Under the pieces are notes generated by a model. The model searched no databases and was not told the DNA's origin. It saw only the letters and a program-made list of their open reading frames with translations. A program made the position numbers and the translations under genes. This document shows, in pieces, positions 18,524 through 26,665 of a stretch of DNA of 64,000 nt; within the stretch, counting starts at the first letter, position 1, and each line of letters begins with the position of its first letter. Source of the DNA: Haloarchaeobius sp. HME9146 (GTDB lineage: Archaea > Halobacteriota > Halobacteria > Halobacteriales > Natrialbaceae); assembly GCF_025399835.1 (NCBI RefSeq), contig NZ_JAODVR010000001.1, positions 1,178,001-1,242,000 on the forward strand. Reading direction: 5' to 3'.

Positions 18524-19759
18524 TCAGGCCGTCACGGCGACCCGGTCCGCGAGCACGTCGAAGCCGCGGTCGAGGTCGGCGATGAGGTCGTCGATGTGCT
18601 CGATACCGACGGAGACGCGGACCAGCGTGTCGGTGATGCCGAGGGCCTCACGCTCTTCCTTCGGGAGCGGTTCGTGGGTCATGCCTGCGGGAAGCTCGAT
18701 GAGGGACTCGACGCCCCCGAGTGAGACCGCGAGCGTGAACTCCTCCAGGGACTCGAGGAACGCCTTCGCGTCGGTGATGTCTCCCGCCAGTTCGAAGCTC
18801 AGGACGCCACCGTAGCCGTGCATCTGCTCGCTCGCGAGGTCGTGTTGCGGGTGGCTCTCGAGGCCGGGGTAGAACACGCTCTCGACGAGGTCGTGGTCCT
18901 CGAGGTACTCCGCGATGACCGTCGCGTTCGCCTCGTGCTGGCGCATGCGCAGGGGGAGCGTCTTGATGCCGCGCATGAGGAGGTAGCTGTCGAACGGGGA
19001 GAGCATGTCACCGAGGCCGATCTGCTGGATGAAGGTGAGCTGGTCGGCGAGTTCGTCGTCGTTCATGATGACCGCACCGCCCACGGAGTCCGAGTGGCCG
19101 TTGAGGTACTTCGTGGTGCTGTGGGCGACCACGTCGGCCCCGAGGTCGAGCGGGCTCTGGAAGTACGGGCTCATGAAGGTGTTGTCGACGCCGAACACCG
19201 CGTCCGCGTCGTCGGCCAGCTCCGCGATGGCCCCGATGTCGCACATCTTCATCCGCGGGTTGGTCGGCGTCTCCATCCAGACCATCGTGGTGTCGTCGGT
19301 GATGGCGTCGGCGACGTTCGCGGTCTCGGTGGCGTCGACGAAGGAGACGTCCACGTTCAGGCGCGAGGTGAAGAGGTCCTCGAACATCCGGCGGGTGCCC
19401 GCGTACAGGTCGTCGAAGGCGACGATGTGGTCGCCGGGGCGGACGACCGACATGACGACCGAGGCGATGGCGGCCGTCCCGGAGGAGAACGCGAAAGCGT
19501 GCTTCCCACCTTCGAGCGCCCCGAGACGCTTCTCGAGCGCGTGGCGCGTGGGGTTGGACAGCCGCGAGTAGACGAACTCGCCGTTGTCCGGGTCGATGTC
19601 TTCGAGGCTCATGCTCGTGTCGAGCCCCGGCAGCGCGAAGGTGGACGCGAGGTGGATGGGCGAGACCACGTCCCCGACCTGGGGTTCGCCGGGTGTGGGC
19701 TCCTCACCGTGGCTGACTGCAAGCGTCTCGAAACGGCCTGGGTGCTCCCCGTCGTTCAT
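18524..19759 (-). CDS. Cys/Met metabolism PLP-dependent enzyme (cystathionine gamma-synthase/lyase family)
   Basis: A 411-residue pyridoxal-phosphate enzyme of the trans-sulfuration family. FAFSSGTAAIASVVM binds the cofactor phosphate, VDNTFMSPYFQSPL is a core strand, and HSTTKYLNGHSDSVGGAV carries the Schiff-base lysine at about residue 217. RVSVGIEHIDDLIADLDRGF is the standard C-terminus. The family includes cystathionine gamma-synthase, cystathionine gamma-lyase, methionine gamma-lyase and O-acetylhomoserine sulfhydrylase, and sequence alone does not separate them reliably. A TATA box lies 26-32 bp upstream (see next entry). Confidence 0.87.
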   Translation of the reverse strand: MNDGEHPGRFETLAVSHGEEPTPGEPQVGDVVSPIHLASTFALPGLDTSMSLEDIDPDNGEFVYSRLSNPTRHALEKRLGALEGGKHAFAFSSGTAAIASVVMSVVRPGDHIVAFDDLYAGTRRMFEDLFTSRLNVDVSFVDATETANVADAITDDTTMVWMETPTNPRMKMCDIGAIAELADDADAVFGVDNTFMSPYFQSPLDLGADVVAHSTTKYLNGHSDSVGGAVIMNDDELADQLTFIQQIGLGDMLSPFDSYLLMRGIKTLPLRMRQHEANATVIAEYLEDHDLVESVFYPGLESHPQHDLASEQMHGYGGVLSFELAGDITDAKAFLESLEEFTLAVSLGGVESLIELPAGMTHEPLPKEEREALGITDTLVRVSVGIEHIDDLIADLDRGFDVLADRVAVTA

Positions 19760-20107
19760 GGTTGACGATGACGGTCAGTTTTGCCTAATAACTTTTCATC
19801 TGTTAGTAATTTTCGCGATTTGGTTTATTATTCGGGCGTATCTGGCCTGTTATGTGGTGTCTATGCTCGCACCACGTGTGTTCATCGGCTGTCAGTTTTG
19901 GTGGTTCCCTCGTCGCTGGTGACGGGCTCGGCCCCGGGTTCGCGGGCCTTTACGCGCCGGTACACCGGTCGCTCCGGCCCAGAGCTTGCTGTGGCGTTGG
20001 TCTCCCACGAGACGGTGATTTGATATCGCATATACTGGTTTATACAGGCCGCAGCGCGGTCGCATCGCTTCCGGTGCTGGCGACACGAAACGGCAGAAGC
20101 GGGGCGC
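19760..20107. other. 348-bp gene-free interval with promoter of the trans-sulfuration gene
   Basis: No convincing gene is present. On the minus strand TTATTAG (complement of 19785-19791) lies about 26-32 bp before the start codon at 19759 and is a good TATA box for a leaderless message. The part from 19780 to 19870 is AT-rich compared with its surroundings; the part from 19900 to 20107 has normal GC content but no frame with haloarchaeal codon use. A second AT-rich patch (GATATCGCATATACTGGTTTATAC, about 20025-20046) has no obvious gene to serve. Confidence 0.45.
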
Positions 20108-21016
20108 TCAGTCGCTGTGCTGGCGGACCGACTCGAACTCGCCGGCGGTGATGGCGTCGGCGACGGCGGGCACGTCGACGTCGGGCACCTCCTGGGGATA
20201 CTTACGCCGGAAGTAGCCGACGATGTTGCGCAGGTCGCGCTCGAGGAACTCGTCGGCGTTGTCGTGGTCGGTCGGGACGGCCTGGGGCCAGTCGAACACC
20301 GTGACCCCCGACTCCGAGACGAAGACGTTGTACTCGCTCATGTCCGCATGGACGAACCCCTCTCGATAGGCGGTCGCCATCTCCCGGACCACGAGGTCGA
20401 GGACACCGACGACCTGTTCCGATTCTAGTTTCGCGCGCGAGAGCTCGACTCCGTCCATCTTCTCCATCACGATGGCGTGGCGGTTCTGGTCGATGGGACG
20501 GGGGACCGAGACATCGGGATAGAGCTCTTCGAGTCGTTCGTACTCGCGTTCGGCCGCCTTGCGCGCGGTGTAGAGCCAGGAGACGTGGTCGCGGTCGCTG
20601 GTGTAGTCCCGCTCTTTCATCACCTCGCGGAAGTTGGTGAAGCCCTCGCGGTGGTACTTCAGCGCCAGCGGTTTGTACGACTGCACCTCGAACACGTCGG
20701 ACTCCTTGCCGACGCCGAGGGAGGAACCGAAGCCCTGGATGGTGTCGCGCTCGGCGAAGGTGTGCAACGCGAGCGCGTCGTACCCCTCGAAGGTGAGCTT
20801 GTACCCCTCGTACTGGATGGTCTTTCGCTCCAGCAGGCCGCGGTCGAGACAGCGGTCCAGCCGATAGTCGACGTTCTCGATGGTGAGCCGCGAGAACTTC
20901 GGGATCTTCTCGCGCTGGACCCACTCGGAGAATCGCATCCCCTGCTCGACGCCCGAGAGTAGATAGAAGTCCTCGGCTTCGAGGTCGGGCATCATGGGGG
21001 CGACGTTCTGTACCAT
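20108..21016 (-). CDS. rio2: RIO2-type serine/threonine protein kinase
   Basis: A 302-residue atypical protein kinase. An N-terminal winged-helix domain (residues about 1-85) precedes the RIO kinase core, the defining arrangement of RIO2. The nucleotide loop is GSSLGVGKESDVFEV, the ATP-binding lysine lies in LALKYHREG, the catalytic loop is HADMSEYNVFV with the catalytic aspartate at about 225, and the metal-binding aspartate is in VFDWPQA. RIO2 acts in late maturation of the small ribosomal subunit in eukaryotes and probably archaea. The start could be the ATG at 21016 or an internal ATG a few codons later. Confidence 0.92.
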   Translation of the reverse strand: MVQNVAPMMPDLEAEDFYLLSGVEQGMRFSEWVQREKIPKFSRLTIENVDYRLDRCLDRGLLERKTIQYEGYKLTFEGYDALALHTFAERDTIQGFGSSLGVGKESDVFEVQSYKPLALKYHREGFTNFREVMKERDYTSDRDHVSWLYTARKAAEREYERLEELYPDVSVPRPIDQNRHAIVMEKMDGVELSRAKLESEQVVGVLDLVVREMATAYREGFVHADMSEYNVFVSESGVTVFDWPQAVPTDHDNADEFLERDLRNIVGYFRRKYPQEVPDVDVPAVADAITAGEFESVRQHSD

Positions 21017-21105
21017 ATGCGGTTGTGTAGCCGGGCGGGCGGTAAAAGCCCCGCGCGTCGGCGTCGATATATAGGATAAATCGTATCTTGCGATACGAAA
21101 TCCGC

Positions 21106-21294
21106 CTATCGGCCCTCGTCGAGTATCGAGTGTGGGTCTGTCATGGTCACCGTGTAGACGCGCTCACGAGGAACGTAGACGTAATTATCGTTCCCCTGGT
21201 GAATCTGCCAGTGGTCCTCACGGTAGTTCAGGTCCTCGTCATCCACGTGTTCCGTCACCATTTCGTCTGCCCCCTGATAGACGATTGTCGCCAT
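21106..21294 (-). CDS. Small acidic protein of unknown function (62 aa)
   Basis: A 62-residue protein, MATIVYQGADEMVTEHVDDE then EDHWQIHQGNDNYVYVPRER. The acidic composition and third-position G/C match haloarchaeal genes, and the ordered YVYVPRERVYTV segment suggests a small beta-rich fold. I recognise the general pattern from short conserved haloarchaeal proteins but know of no function. It lies between rio2 (upstream on the same strand is empty) and a 240-bp gap. Confidence 0.6.
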   Translation of the reverse strand: MATIVYQGADEMVTEHVDDEDLNYREDHWQIHQGNDNYVYVPRERVYTVTMTDPHSILDEGR

Positions 21295-21537
21295 ACCGAG
21301 TGTTAGCGAGCAGCGAGCATAACGTGACGGCTGGATACCGCTCGGTTGCGAACAGGGAGTAGTGACCTGGCGACCGTGTTTACAGACCGTCTGGCGAGTC
21401 GCCTATCGTGACGTGCGAACCTCCCTTCCTCCCCGTTCTGCGTCGGGTGGTGTTCAGGGCACCAGCCGAACTCTTCGGAATCCATCGGCTGGGCGGCTGG
21501 TACGAACGCTGATTCGTGTAGACGACCTACTAGCGAT

Positions 21538-21966
21538 ATGGTCGAATTCCCGGACGAGCGCCAGCTCGTCATCGAAGCCCGTGCGCAGCTTGTCGACTGG
21601 ACGAATAGTGCCCGGACACAGGCGTACGCCGAACTGTTCGAGGGCGACGACCCACTTCTCGCTCCCGAGGACCAGCAGCTGCTCGACGCCATCGACTCCG
21701 CACTGGAACGACAGGGAGGCGACGGTGTCTGGGGCACCGACCAGTACGGGATACACACGGCTGGCACGTCGAGTTCGAGCGCCTCTCTCGGCGTCGTCTG
21801 TGTGTATCATCCACAGATTACGAAAGACTCCGTTCTCCGAGGCCCAGACGGTATCGACGACGACGCCGAAGAGCGGCTCAACGCAGCGCTCTGGACGTAC
21901 AGCGAGCGCGTCTCGACGCTCATCGAAGAGCAACTCGACGAGTACGTGAGGGAGAAACAGCGATAG
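21538..21966 (+). CDS. Conserved-looking haloarchaeal protein of unknown function (142 aa)
   Basis: A 142-residue acidic protein with coding-type composition. The N-terminal half is helical (QLVIEARAQLVDWTNSAR and LLDAIDSALERQGG), a middle segment SSSASLGVVCVYHPQIT looks like a buried strand, and the C-terminal half is helical again (AEERLNAALWTYSERVSTLI). There is no signal peptide or membrane helix. I cannot assign a family. The antisense frames covering the same bases have shadow composition. Confidence 0.6.
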   Translation: MVEFPDERQLVIEARAQLVDWTNSARTQAYAELFEGDDPLLAPEDQQLLDAIDSALERQGGDGVWGTDQYGIHTAGTSSSSASLGVVCVYHPQITKDSVLRGPDGIDDDAEERLNAALWTYSERVSTLIEEQLDEYVREKQR

Positions 21967-22029
21967 TACGACATCCCGATTCGGATTCGTGTGGCCGGTC
22001 AGCGCTCGGGGACACACGCCTGGGCTATC

Positions 22030-22224
22030 TCATCGTTGCCTGGTTCGCTCGTGTTCCGGCGCGAGGTCGAGAAATACGTCTTCTTCGGTACCACAGACTG
22101 GACAGGTGTGCACGAAGTGAAGACCGTCCTCGTCGCGCCGTTCGACTCGCCATTCCGACCGGGAACGGGCCTGGTTGTCACACGTCGGACAGCGTTTGGG
22201 GTGGTCCTGAAGATAGTCACTCAT
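22030..22224 (-). CDS. Small zinc-ribbon protein
   Basis: A 64-residue protein with two CPxC knuckles (KRCPTCDNQ and HTCPVCGTE) spaced by about 28 residues, the usual four-cysteine zinc-ribbon arrangement. Many haloarchaeal micro-proteins have this form and some affect motility, biofilm formation or growth in published deletion screens, though the role of this one is unknown. I prefer the ATG at 22224 (MSDYLQDHPKRCP); an upstream in-frame ATG at 22266 would add 14 residues. Confidence 0.65.
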   Translation of the reverse strand: MSDYLQDHPKRCPTCDNQARSRSEWRVERRDEDGLHFVHTCPVCGTEEDVFLDLAPEHERTRQR

Positions 22225-22387
22225 GAAGTCGATAAACGACTTCGTTCCGTGGCGGTACGTTGGCATCGTCGGTAACTACGCTAGGCCCACGTATCAGCGC
22301 ATACCTGTTCTGGAAGGTACTGTCCACGTCTCTCACGTTCCTGACAGCAGGGAATCCCACCGGATACCGCTGTGCTGGACGAGACCG

Positions 22388-23593
22388 TTACGCTCCGAGC
22401 CACCAACCGTACAGTTTCTCCCGCTCGTCGTCGTCGCGGCGCTTCCGCCCGTCGTGGTAGGTCTTCCCCTTCAACAGCTGTCGCTCGACGGCGTTCGCGG
22501 CGATGCGGAGCGCGTGTGCAGCGCCGTACCCCTCTCCGTCGGCGGTGAAGTACCCCCGGTCGGTGACCAGTCGAATCCGTGCCAGCACCAGCGGAACCCC
22601 TCGGCTCTGCTCTTTGTGCTCGTCGAGTTCGATGCTGGCCTTGATGACGGTCATCTTACCGTACTTCGCCGTCATGTCCTCGATGAGCGCGGCCACGTCG
22701 TCGTAGTCCATCTCATCGAGCAGGTCGAGACCGAACACCTGAACGGCTTGCCGGTCGTCGCGTTCCCAGGTGAGTGCCTCGATGACGTCGGTCTTCGTGA
22801 TGATTCCGACCGGTTCGTTGCTCTCGTCGTCGATGACGACCAGCGAGGAGATCTCCTGGTCGAACATCGTCTCGACCACATCGTCGAGCGGTGCGTTTCG
22901 TCGGACCGTTGCGACCGTGTCGGACATCACGTTTCGCACGGGAAGGTCGAGCATCCGTTCGGTATCCCCCCCGCGTGCGCCGCCACCACCGGTTCGACCG
23001 CGCCGGCTCCCGCGACCGCCGGCCCCCGTCGTTCCGCCGTGGGCCTTCCGGCCGCCGCGGGTGGTGAAGTCGATGACGTCGTACAGACTCACCATCCCGA
23101 CGAGGTCGCCCTCGTCGACGACTGGAAGGTGTGCGATACGTGCTTCGCGAAGGGTGTTGAGTGCCTGCCCGAGCGTGGTCTCGGGAGTCGCACTGATGAG
23201 CTTCGTCGTGTAGGCGTCCTCGACCGTTACGGCGTCGAGGAACGGGCGGACCGCCTGCAGGACGGCGTCGGCAGTCACGACGCCGACGATCTGTTCGTCA
23301 CGCAGGACCGGGAGCGTTTTCGCGTCGCTCCCGATCATGAGCCGAGCGACCTCGCGGACGTCCTCGGTGCGGTCGACGGTCGGGACGTGCTGGACCTGTG
23401 AGCCGACCTTCGCCGAGGGCTGGTTCGACGACGAGGCCAGTTGTCGCCGGCTGACGACGCCCTGATACTCCTCACCGTCTGTGACGATGACCGAATCGAG
23501 CTCTTGATTCTCGAACGCTCCGGCGACCTTCGACAGCGGTGTCCCAATGTCGAATTCAGTGAACTTCGTTGAAAGGATATCTGAGATATTCAT
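22388..23593 (-). CDS. Four-CBS-domain protein with C-terminal HPF/RaiA-like ribosome-associated domain
   Basis: A 401-residue soluble protein. Four CBS motifs occupy residues 1-115 and 115-290 in two Bateman pairs (VIVTDGEEYQGVVSRR; LPVLRDEQIVGVVTADAV; LPVVDEGDLVGMVSLYDVID; LVVIDDESNEPVGIITKTDV). A Gly/Arg-rich linker (about 181-208) separates the third and fourth. The last 100 residues (MTVIKASIELDEHK, RIRLVTDRGYFTADGEGYGA, AHALRIAANAVERQLL) have the beta-alpha-beta pattern of ribosome hibernation promoting factor/RaiA. The combination suggests a ribosome-binding protein gated by an adenine nucleotide. No neighbour supports or contradicts this. Confidence 0.75.
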   Translation of the reverse strand: MNISDILSTKFTEFDIGTPLSKVAGAFENQELDSVIVTDGEEYQGVVSRRQLASSSNQPSAKVGSQVQHVPTVDRTEDVREVARLMIGSDAKTLPVLRDEQIVGVVTADAVLQAVRPFLDAVTVEDAYTTKLISATPETTLGQALNTLREARIAHLPVVDEGDLVGMVSLYDVIDFTTRGGRKAHGGTTGAGGRGSRRGRTGGGGARGGDTERMLDLPVRNVMSDTVATVRRNAPLDDVVETMFDQEISSLVVIDDESNEPVGIITKTDVIEALTWERDDRQAVQVFGLDLLDEMDYDDVAALIEDMTAKYGKMTVIKASIELDEHKEQSRGVPLVLARIRLVTDRGYFTADGEGYGAAHALRIAANAVERQLLKGKTYHDGRKRRDDDEREKLYGWWLGA

Positions 23594-24194
23594 CTTAGAA
23601 CTAGTTATCCCGACGGGTGCGAGACGGTTATAGCTACCTTACTTGTTTTGTCCTCCTGCAGAGATAATTACTATCGAAGAGACAACAGAAATAGCTGAAG
23701 GGCGACCAGTCTCTGCCCGAGGCGGTTCCAGAACGCCGTGTCCCATATGGACGACGTGGTCGACGCGGGTCGGTCCGGGCTGGCGGCCATCGGTCGAGAC
23801 AGGTTGGGAATGTGCAACTGTCGCGATACCACCGTGCAGGTGCAGCGTAGTGACCGACGACTCTGGTGGAGACCAACGACCCGGATACACCGGGAGTCGG
23901 GTGGCGCGTCGGGGCCGAGGGACTCGACTCCTCGGAGAACACGTTCCTCGTGGTGGGGAACCAGCGAGGCGCGGAGTTCTCGGGGTTCTGCTGCCCGGAG
24001 AACGCAATGCTCGACCGGATATATGTGCGAAATGTGACATCGTGGCTTTCGTCGCGAATGCGGGTTTGTGTTCACCAATCGTGAACCGAGTAGCTTTCTG
24101 GCCGGAATCCTAGTCAAGTCCGGCTCCCCAGAAGTGTCCTACAACGCCTCTAAATCCTCTAAAACAGCTTATTCACTAATAGCAAACGGACTGC
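23594..24194. other. 601-bp region without an intact gene, including coding-like debris
   Basis: No frame here gives a plausible complete protein. The part from about 23738 to 24020 has high G/C at third positions in two successive plus-strand frames, as if a gene had been broken (see pseudogene entry). The flanks (23594-23690 and 24100-24194) are AT-rich and look like ordinary intergenic DNA. Confidence 0.45.
23738..24020 (+). pseudogene. Possible broken gene fragment, family not recognised
   Basis: From 23738 one frame reads MDDVVDAGRSGLAAIGRDRL with normal haloarchaeal codon use and then degenerates. From 23866 a second frame reads VETNDPDTPGVGWRVGAE and continues through NTFLVVGNQRG and FSGFCCPENAMLDRIYV, again with strongly biased third positions, until codon use becomes AT-rich near 24020. 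Stop codons at 23848-23853 separate the second piece from any upstream start in its own frame. A frameshifted, truncated gene is the simplest reading; chance is possible. Confidence 0.3.
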
Positions 24195-24941
24195 TCAACT
24201 CGACACGAATTCGACGGTCACGCTGTTCGCACAGCTGATGACCAGGCCCGGCATGTCCTCGTCGAGGCGTTTCCCGCTCATCCGTTCGGTCGGACCGGAG
24301 ACGCTCACCGCACCGACTACCACGTCCGCGTCGGTGAGTATCGGCGCGGCCACGGCCCGGCGGTCCGGGCGGAGTTCACCCCGGTCGAACGCCAGCCGCT
24401 GGTCCCGTGCAGTCCGGAGCTGGCTGGCGAGTTCGTCCCGGTCAGTGGTGGTGCGTTCCGTCCGCGGCGCGAGTTCGTCGCCGAGGAGTTCGTCGCGCTC
24501 TCGCTCCGGCTTGTTGGCCAGTAGCGCCTTCCCCCCGGCGCAGGCGTGCAGGGGGGCCCGGCCGCCGTCTCGGATCGGGTCGTCCACGTCGGAGCCGGCA
24601 CTGAACACGTAGACGGCTTCGCCCTGCTCCTCGACGACGAGGCTCGCCGTCTCCCCGCTGGACTCGGCCAACCGTTCGACGTGGGGGCGGGCGACCTGAT
24701 ATAGTCTCTCACGTGCGCGTATCTGAGAACCGAGGTCGAGGAATCGGAACCCGAGACGGTACTCGCCGTCCTCTCGGACGACGTATCCTAGCTGCTCAAG
24801 CGTCCGGAGATGGTTGTGGACACCGCCTTTCGACAGGTCGAGCCTGTCGGCGAGTTCGGTGACGCCTGCCCGTTCGACCTTCGTGAGTTCGTCGACGACG
24901 CGGAACGTCGTGGCGGTTGCACCCACCGGATACTCTCCCAT
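24195..24941 (-). CDS. IclR family transcriptional regulator
   Basis: A 248-residue IclR regulator (251 if the ATG at 24950 is used). The N-terminal winged helix-turn-helix (AGVTELADRLDLSKGGVHNH then LRTLEQLGYVVREDGEYRLG) is followed by the IclR ligand domain from about residue 80 (LAESSGETASLVVEEQGEAV, PLHACAGGKALLANKP, AVAAPILTDADVVVGAVSVSG). IclR proteins usually sense a small metabolite and bind palindromes near their own promoter. Here the gene is divergent from the galactoside operon, and two perfect GTTCAC/GTGAAC dyads lie between them, so it is the likely regulator of both. Confidence 0.9.
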   Translation of the reverse strand: MGEYPVGATATTFRVVDELTKVERAGVTELADRLDLSKGGVHNHLRTLEQLGYVVREDGEYRLGFRFLDLGSQIRARERLYQVARPHVERLAESSGETASLVVEEQGEAVYVFSAGSDVDDPIRDGGRAPLHACAGGKALLANKPERERDELLGDELAPRTERTTTDRDELASQLRTARDQRLAFDRGELRPDRRAVAAPILTDADVVVGAVSVSGPTERMSGKRLDEDMPGLVISCANSVTVEFVSS

Positions 24942-24973
24942 GGGTCTCATGAAACACCCTCCCTACATAAAAC

Positions 24974-24992
24974 CGTTCACGGTTGGTGAACG
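24974..24992. promoter_or_regulatory. Putative IclR operator 1
   Basis: CGTTCAC-GGTTG-GTGAACG is a perfect inverted repeat with 7-bp arms and a 5-bp spacer. It starts 2 bp beyond the TATA box of the divergent IclR gene, a position expected for autoregulation. Confidence 0.6.
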
Positions 24993-25105
24993 AAACTCGG
25001 TGATAAATGATGTTGAATGAGTTCCACGGACTGGCGGATATCGTGGTATCAGGTGCTGTATAGCCCGTATTCGTGGATATCGGGGTTCTCCCGGATGACT
25101 GATTC

Positions 25106-25122
25106 GTTCACTGTTGGTGAAC
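25106..25122. promoter_or_regulatory. Putative IclR operator 2
   Basis: GTTCAC-TGTTG-GTGAAC repeats operator 1 with 16 of 17 bases identical in the core, and lies about 136 bp upstream of the sugar-binding-protein start. The two dyad centres are 131 bp apart. Confidence 0.6.
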
Positions 25123-25257
25123 CCACACAACAATAAAATATCTGGTACTTGTGGGTGTATTCACGGTACATATTGGTAGATAATCGCAATACGGCGAGGA
25201 CTTAGTTTAGCTCTCGACATTTTACCAAAAGTATTAAGTTTCCATTTTTCATGCTGT

Positions 25258-26649
25258 ATGACAGTGGTCAGCATGAGTGGTCAGGAACGCACCATCGACA
25301 GGCGGACGGTCTTGAAAGGAACCGGCGCAGCCAGCCTCTTCGCACTCGCGGGCTGTGTCAGCACAGGCGGTGGCGGTGGCGACACCACCAACGGCGGCGG
25401 TGGCGGCGGCGGTGGCGGTGGCGACACCACCAACGGCGGCGGTGGCGGCGGTGAGACCGCCATGGCAGACAGCATCGAAGCGTGGGGCTGGGACGTTGCA
25501 GCCAAGTCGCTCGACCTCACCGACGAGCCCTACGAGGAGGCCAACGGTGGCGACGTCTCCATCACGCAGATCGGCCGCTCGGACATGAAAGACAAGTTCA
25601 AGTCGAAGCTGCTCGCGGGCTCCGGTGCGCCCGCCGCGGCGATGATGGAGAGCGTCGACGCCGCCGCCTGGATCGATACGGGCGGACTGCGCGACGTCTC
25701 CGGGTGGCTCGACGACGACGTCAAGAGCAAGTTCGTCTCCGGCAAGTGGGGCCCGCTCACGAAGGACGGCGGCGTGTACGCGATGCCGTGGGACATCGGC
25801 CCGGTCGGAACGTTCTACCGCGAGGACGTGCTCGCCGAGCACGACGTCGACCTCTCGACGGTCGAGACCTGGGACCAGTTCATCGAGGAGGGCAAGAAGC
25901 TGCCCGACGGTCAGTACATGATCAACCTCCCGTCGAACGACTACGACGGCCTCTGGCGCATGCAGTACCGCCAGCTCGGCGGCCAGCCGTTCACGAAGGA
26001 CGGGAAGGTCGCGTTCAACAACGACACCAGCGTCCGCGTGGCCCAGAACCTCAAGGCCATCAAGGACGCCGGCATCGCAGACAGCAAGGCCTCGTGGTCG
26101 AGCGCCTGGTTCTCGGCGTTCGGTGACGGGACCATCGCCTCCCTCAACGGCGGCGCGTGGATGGAGGGCACCCTCAAGGCCGAACTCCCGAGCACGTCCG
26201 GCAACTGGCGCGTGATGAAGCCCCCGGCGTACGAGTCCGGTGGCGGTCGCGCGACGAACTGGGGTGGCTCGAACCTCGTCATCGCCGACCAGGTCAGCGA
26301 CGCGAAGGCCCGGCGCGCGTGGGACTACATGCAGTACACGCTCGCCTCGAAGGAGATGCAGATCAAGATGTACAAGAACTTCGGCATCTTCCCGGCCTAC
26401 AAGCCGGCCTACGAGTCGGACGAGTTCGACACGAAGAACGAGTTCCTCGGCGGTCAGCGCGCTGGGCGCATGTTCGCAGAGGTCGCACCGAACATCCCGT
26501 CGTACCGCTACACCGTCGACACGCCCGAGGTCACCAAGGCCATCAACACGCACTTCAGCGACATGATGGACGGCAAGGTGAGCCCGACGAAGGCAGTCGA
26601 GAAGGCCGCACAGCAGGTCGCAGACCGCACCGGTCGCGACCTCGCCTAA
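25258..26649 (+). CDS. Sugar ABC transporter, substrate-binding lipoprotein (family 1)
   Basis: A 463-residue exported binding protein. It has a twin-arginine signal (DRRTVLK, Arg15-Arg16), a hydrophobic core and a lipobox ending FALAGC with Cys33 as the lipidation site. A very Gly-rich linker follows, built from a 42-bp direct repeat. The mature domain shows the family-1 extracellular solute-binding fold (SIEAWGWDVAAKSL, KSKLLAGSGAPAAAMM, YAMPWDIGPVGTFYRED, GGAWMEGTLKAELP). Context makes a galactoside the probable ligand. A second in-frame ATG at 25273 is an alternative start. It is followed 16 bp later by the first permease. Confidence 0.88.
   Translation: MTVVSMSGQERTIDRRTVLKGTGAASLFALAGCVSTGGGGGDTTNGGGGGGGGGGDTTNGGGGGGETAMADSIEAWGWDVAAKSLDLTDEPYEEANGGDVSITQIGRSDMKDKFKSKLLAGSGAPAAAMMESVDAAAWIDTGGLRDVSGWLDDDVKSKFVSGKWGPLTKDGGVYAMPWDIGPVGTFYREDVLAEHDVDLSTVETWDQFIEEGKKLPDGQYMINLPSNDYDGLWRMQYRQLGGQPFTKDGKVAFNNDTSVRVAQNLKAIKDAGIADSKASWSSAWFSAFGDGTIASLNGGAWMEGTLKAELPSTSGNWRVMKPPAYESGGGRATNWGGSNLVIADQVSDAKARRAWDYMQYTLASKEMQIKMYKNFGIFPAYKPAYESDEFDTKNEFLGGQRAGRMFAEVAPNIPSYRYTVDTPEVTKAINTHFSDMMDGKVSPTKAVEKAAQQVADRTGRDLA
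25370..25452 (+). repeat. 42-bp tandem direct repeat in the glycine linker of the sugar-binding protein
   Basis: The unit containing GACACCACCAACGGCGGCGG begins at 25381 and again at 25423, a 42-bp period that encodes a 14-residue DTTN-plus-polyglycine unit twice. It lies just after the lipidated cysteine, so it lengthens the tether between membrane and binding domain. Confidence 0.75.
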
Positions 26650-26665
26650 CGCCGCACCGCCTTTC

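Larger units (their letters stand above)
24951..25257. promoter_or_regulatory. Divergent control region of the IclR gene and the galactoside operon
   Basis: This 307-bp region contains no gene. It holds the TATA box of the IclR gene on the minus strand (TTTTATGT, complement of 24965-24972), two matching operator-like dyads (separate entries) and an AT-rich promoter for the binding-protein gene (CAAAAGTATTAAG, about 25226-25238), 20-32 bp before the ATG at 25258. A half-site-like ATTCACGGT occurs at about 25150. Confidence 0.55.

Noticed and set aside
19781-20023. 80-residue plus-strand frame in the gap before rio2
   Set aside because: It lacks a good start codon and coding composition in its first half, and there is no motif.
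21362-22017. Antisense and alternative frames around the 142-residue protein at 21538
   Set aside because: They are Ser/Arg-rich shadow translations, while the 21538 frame has acidic haloarchaeal composition.
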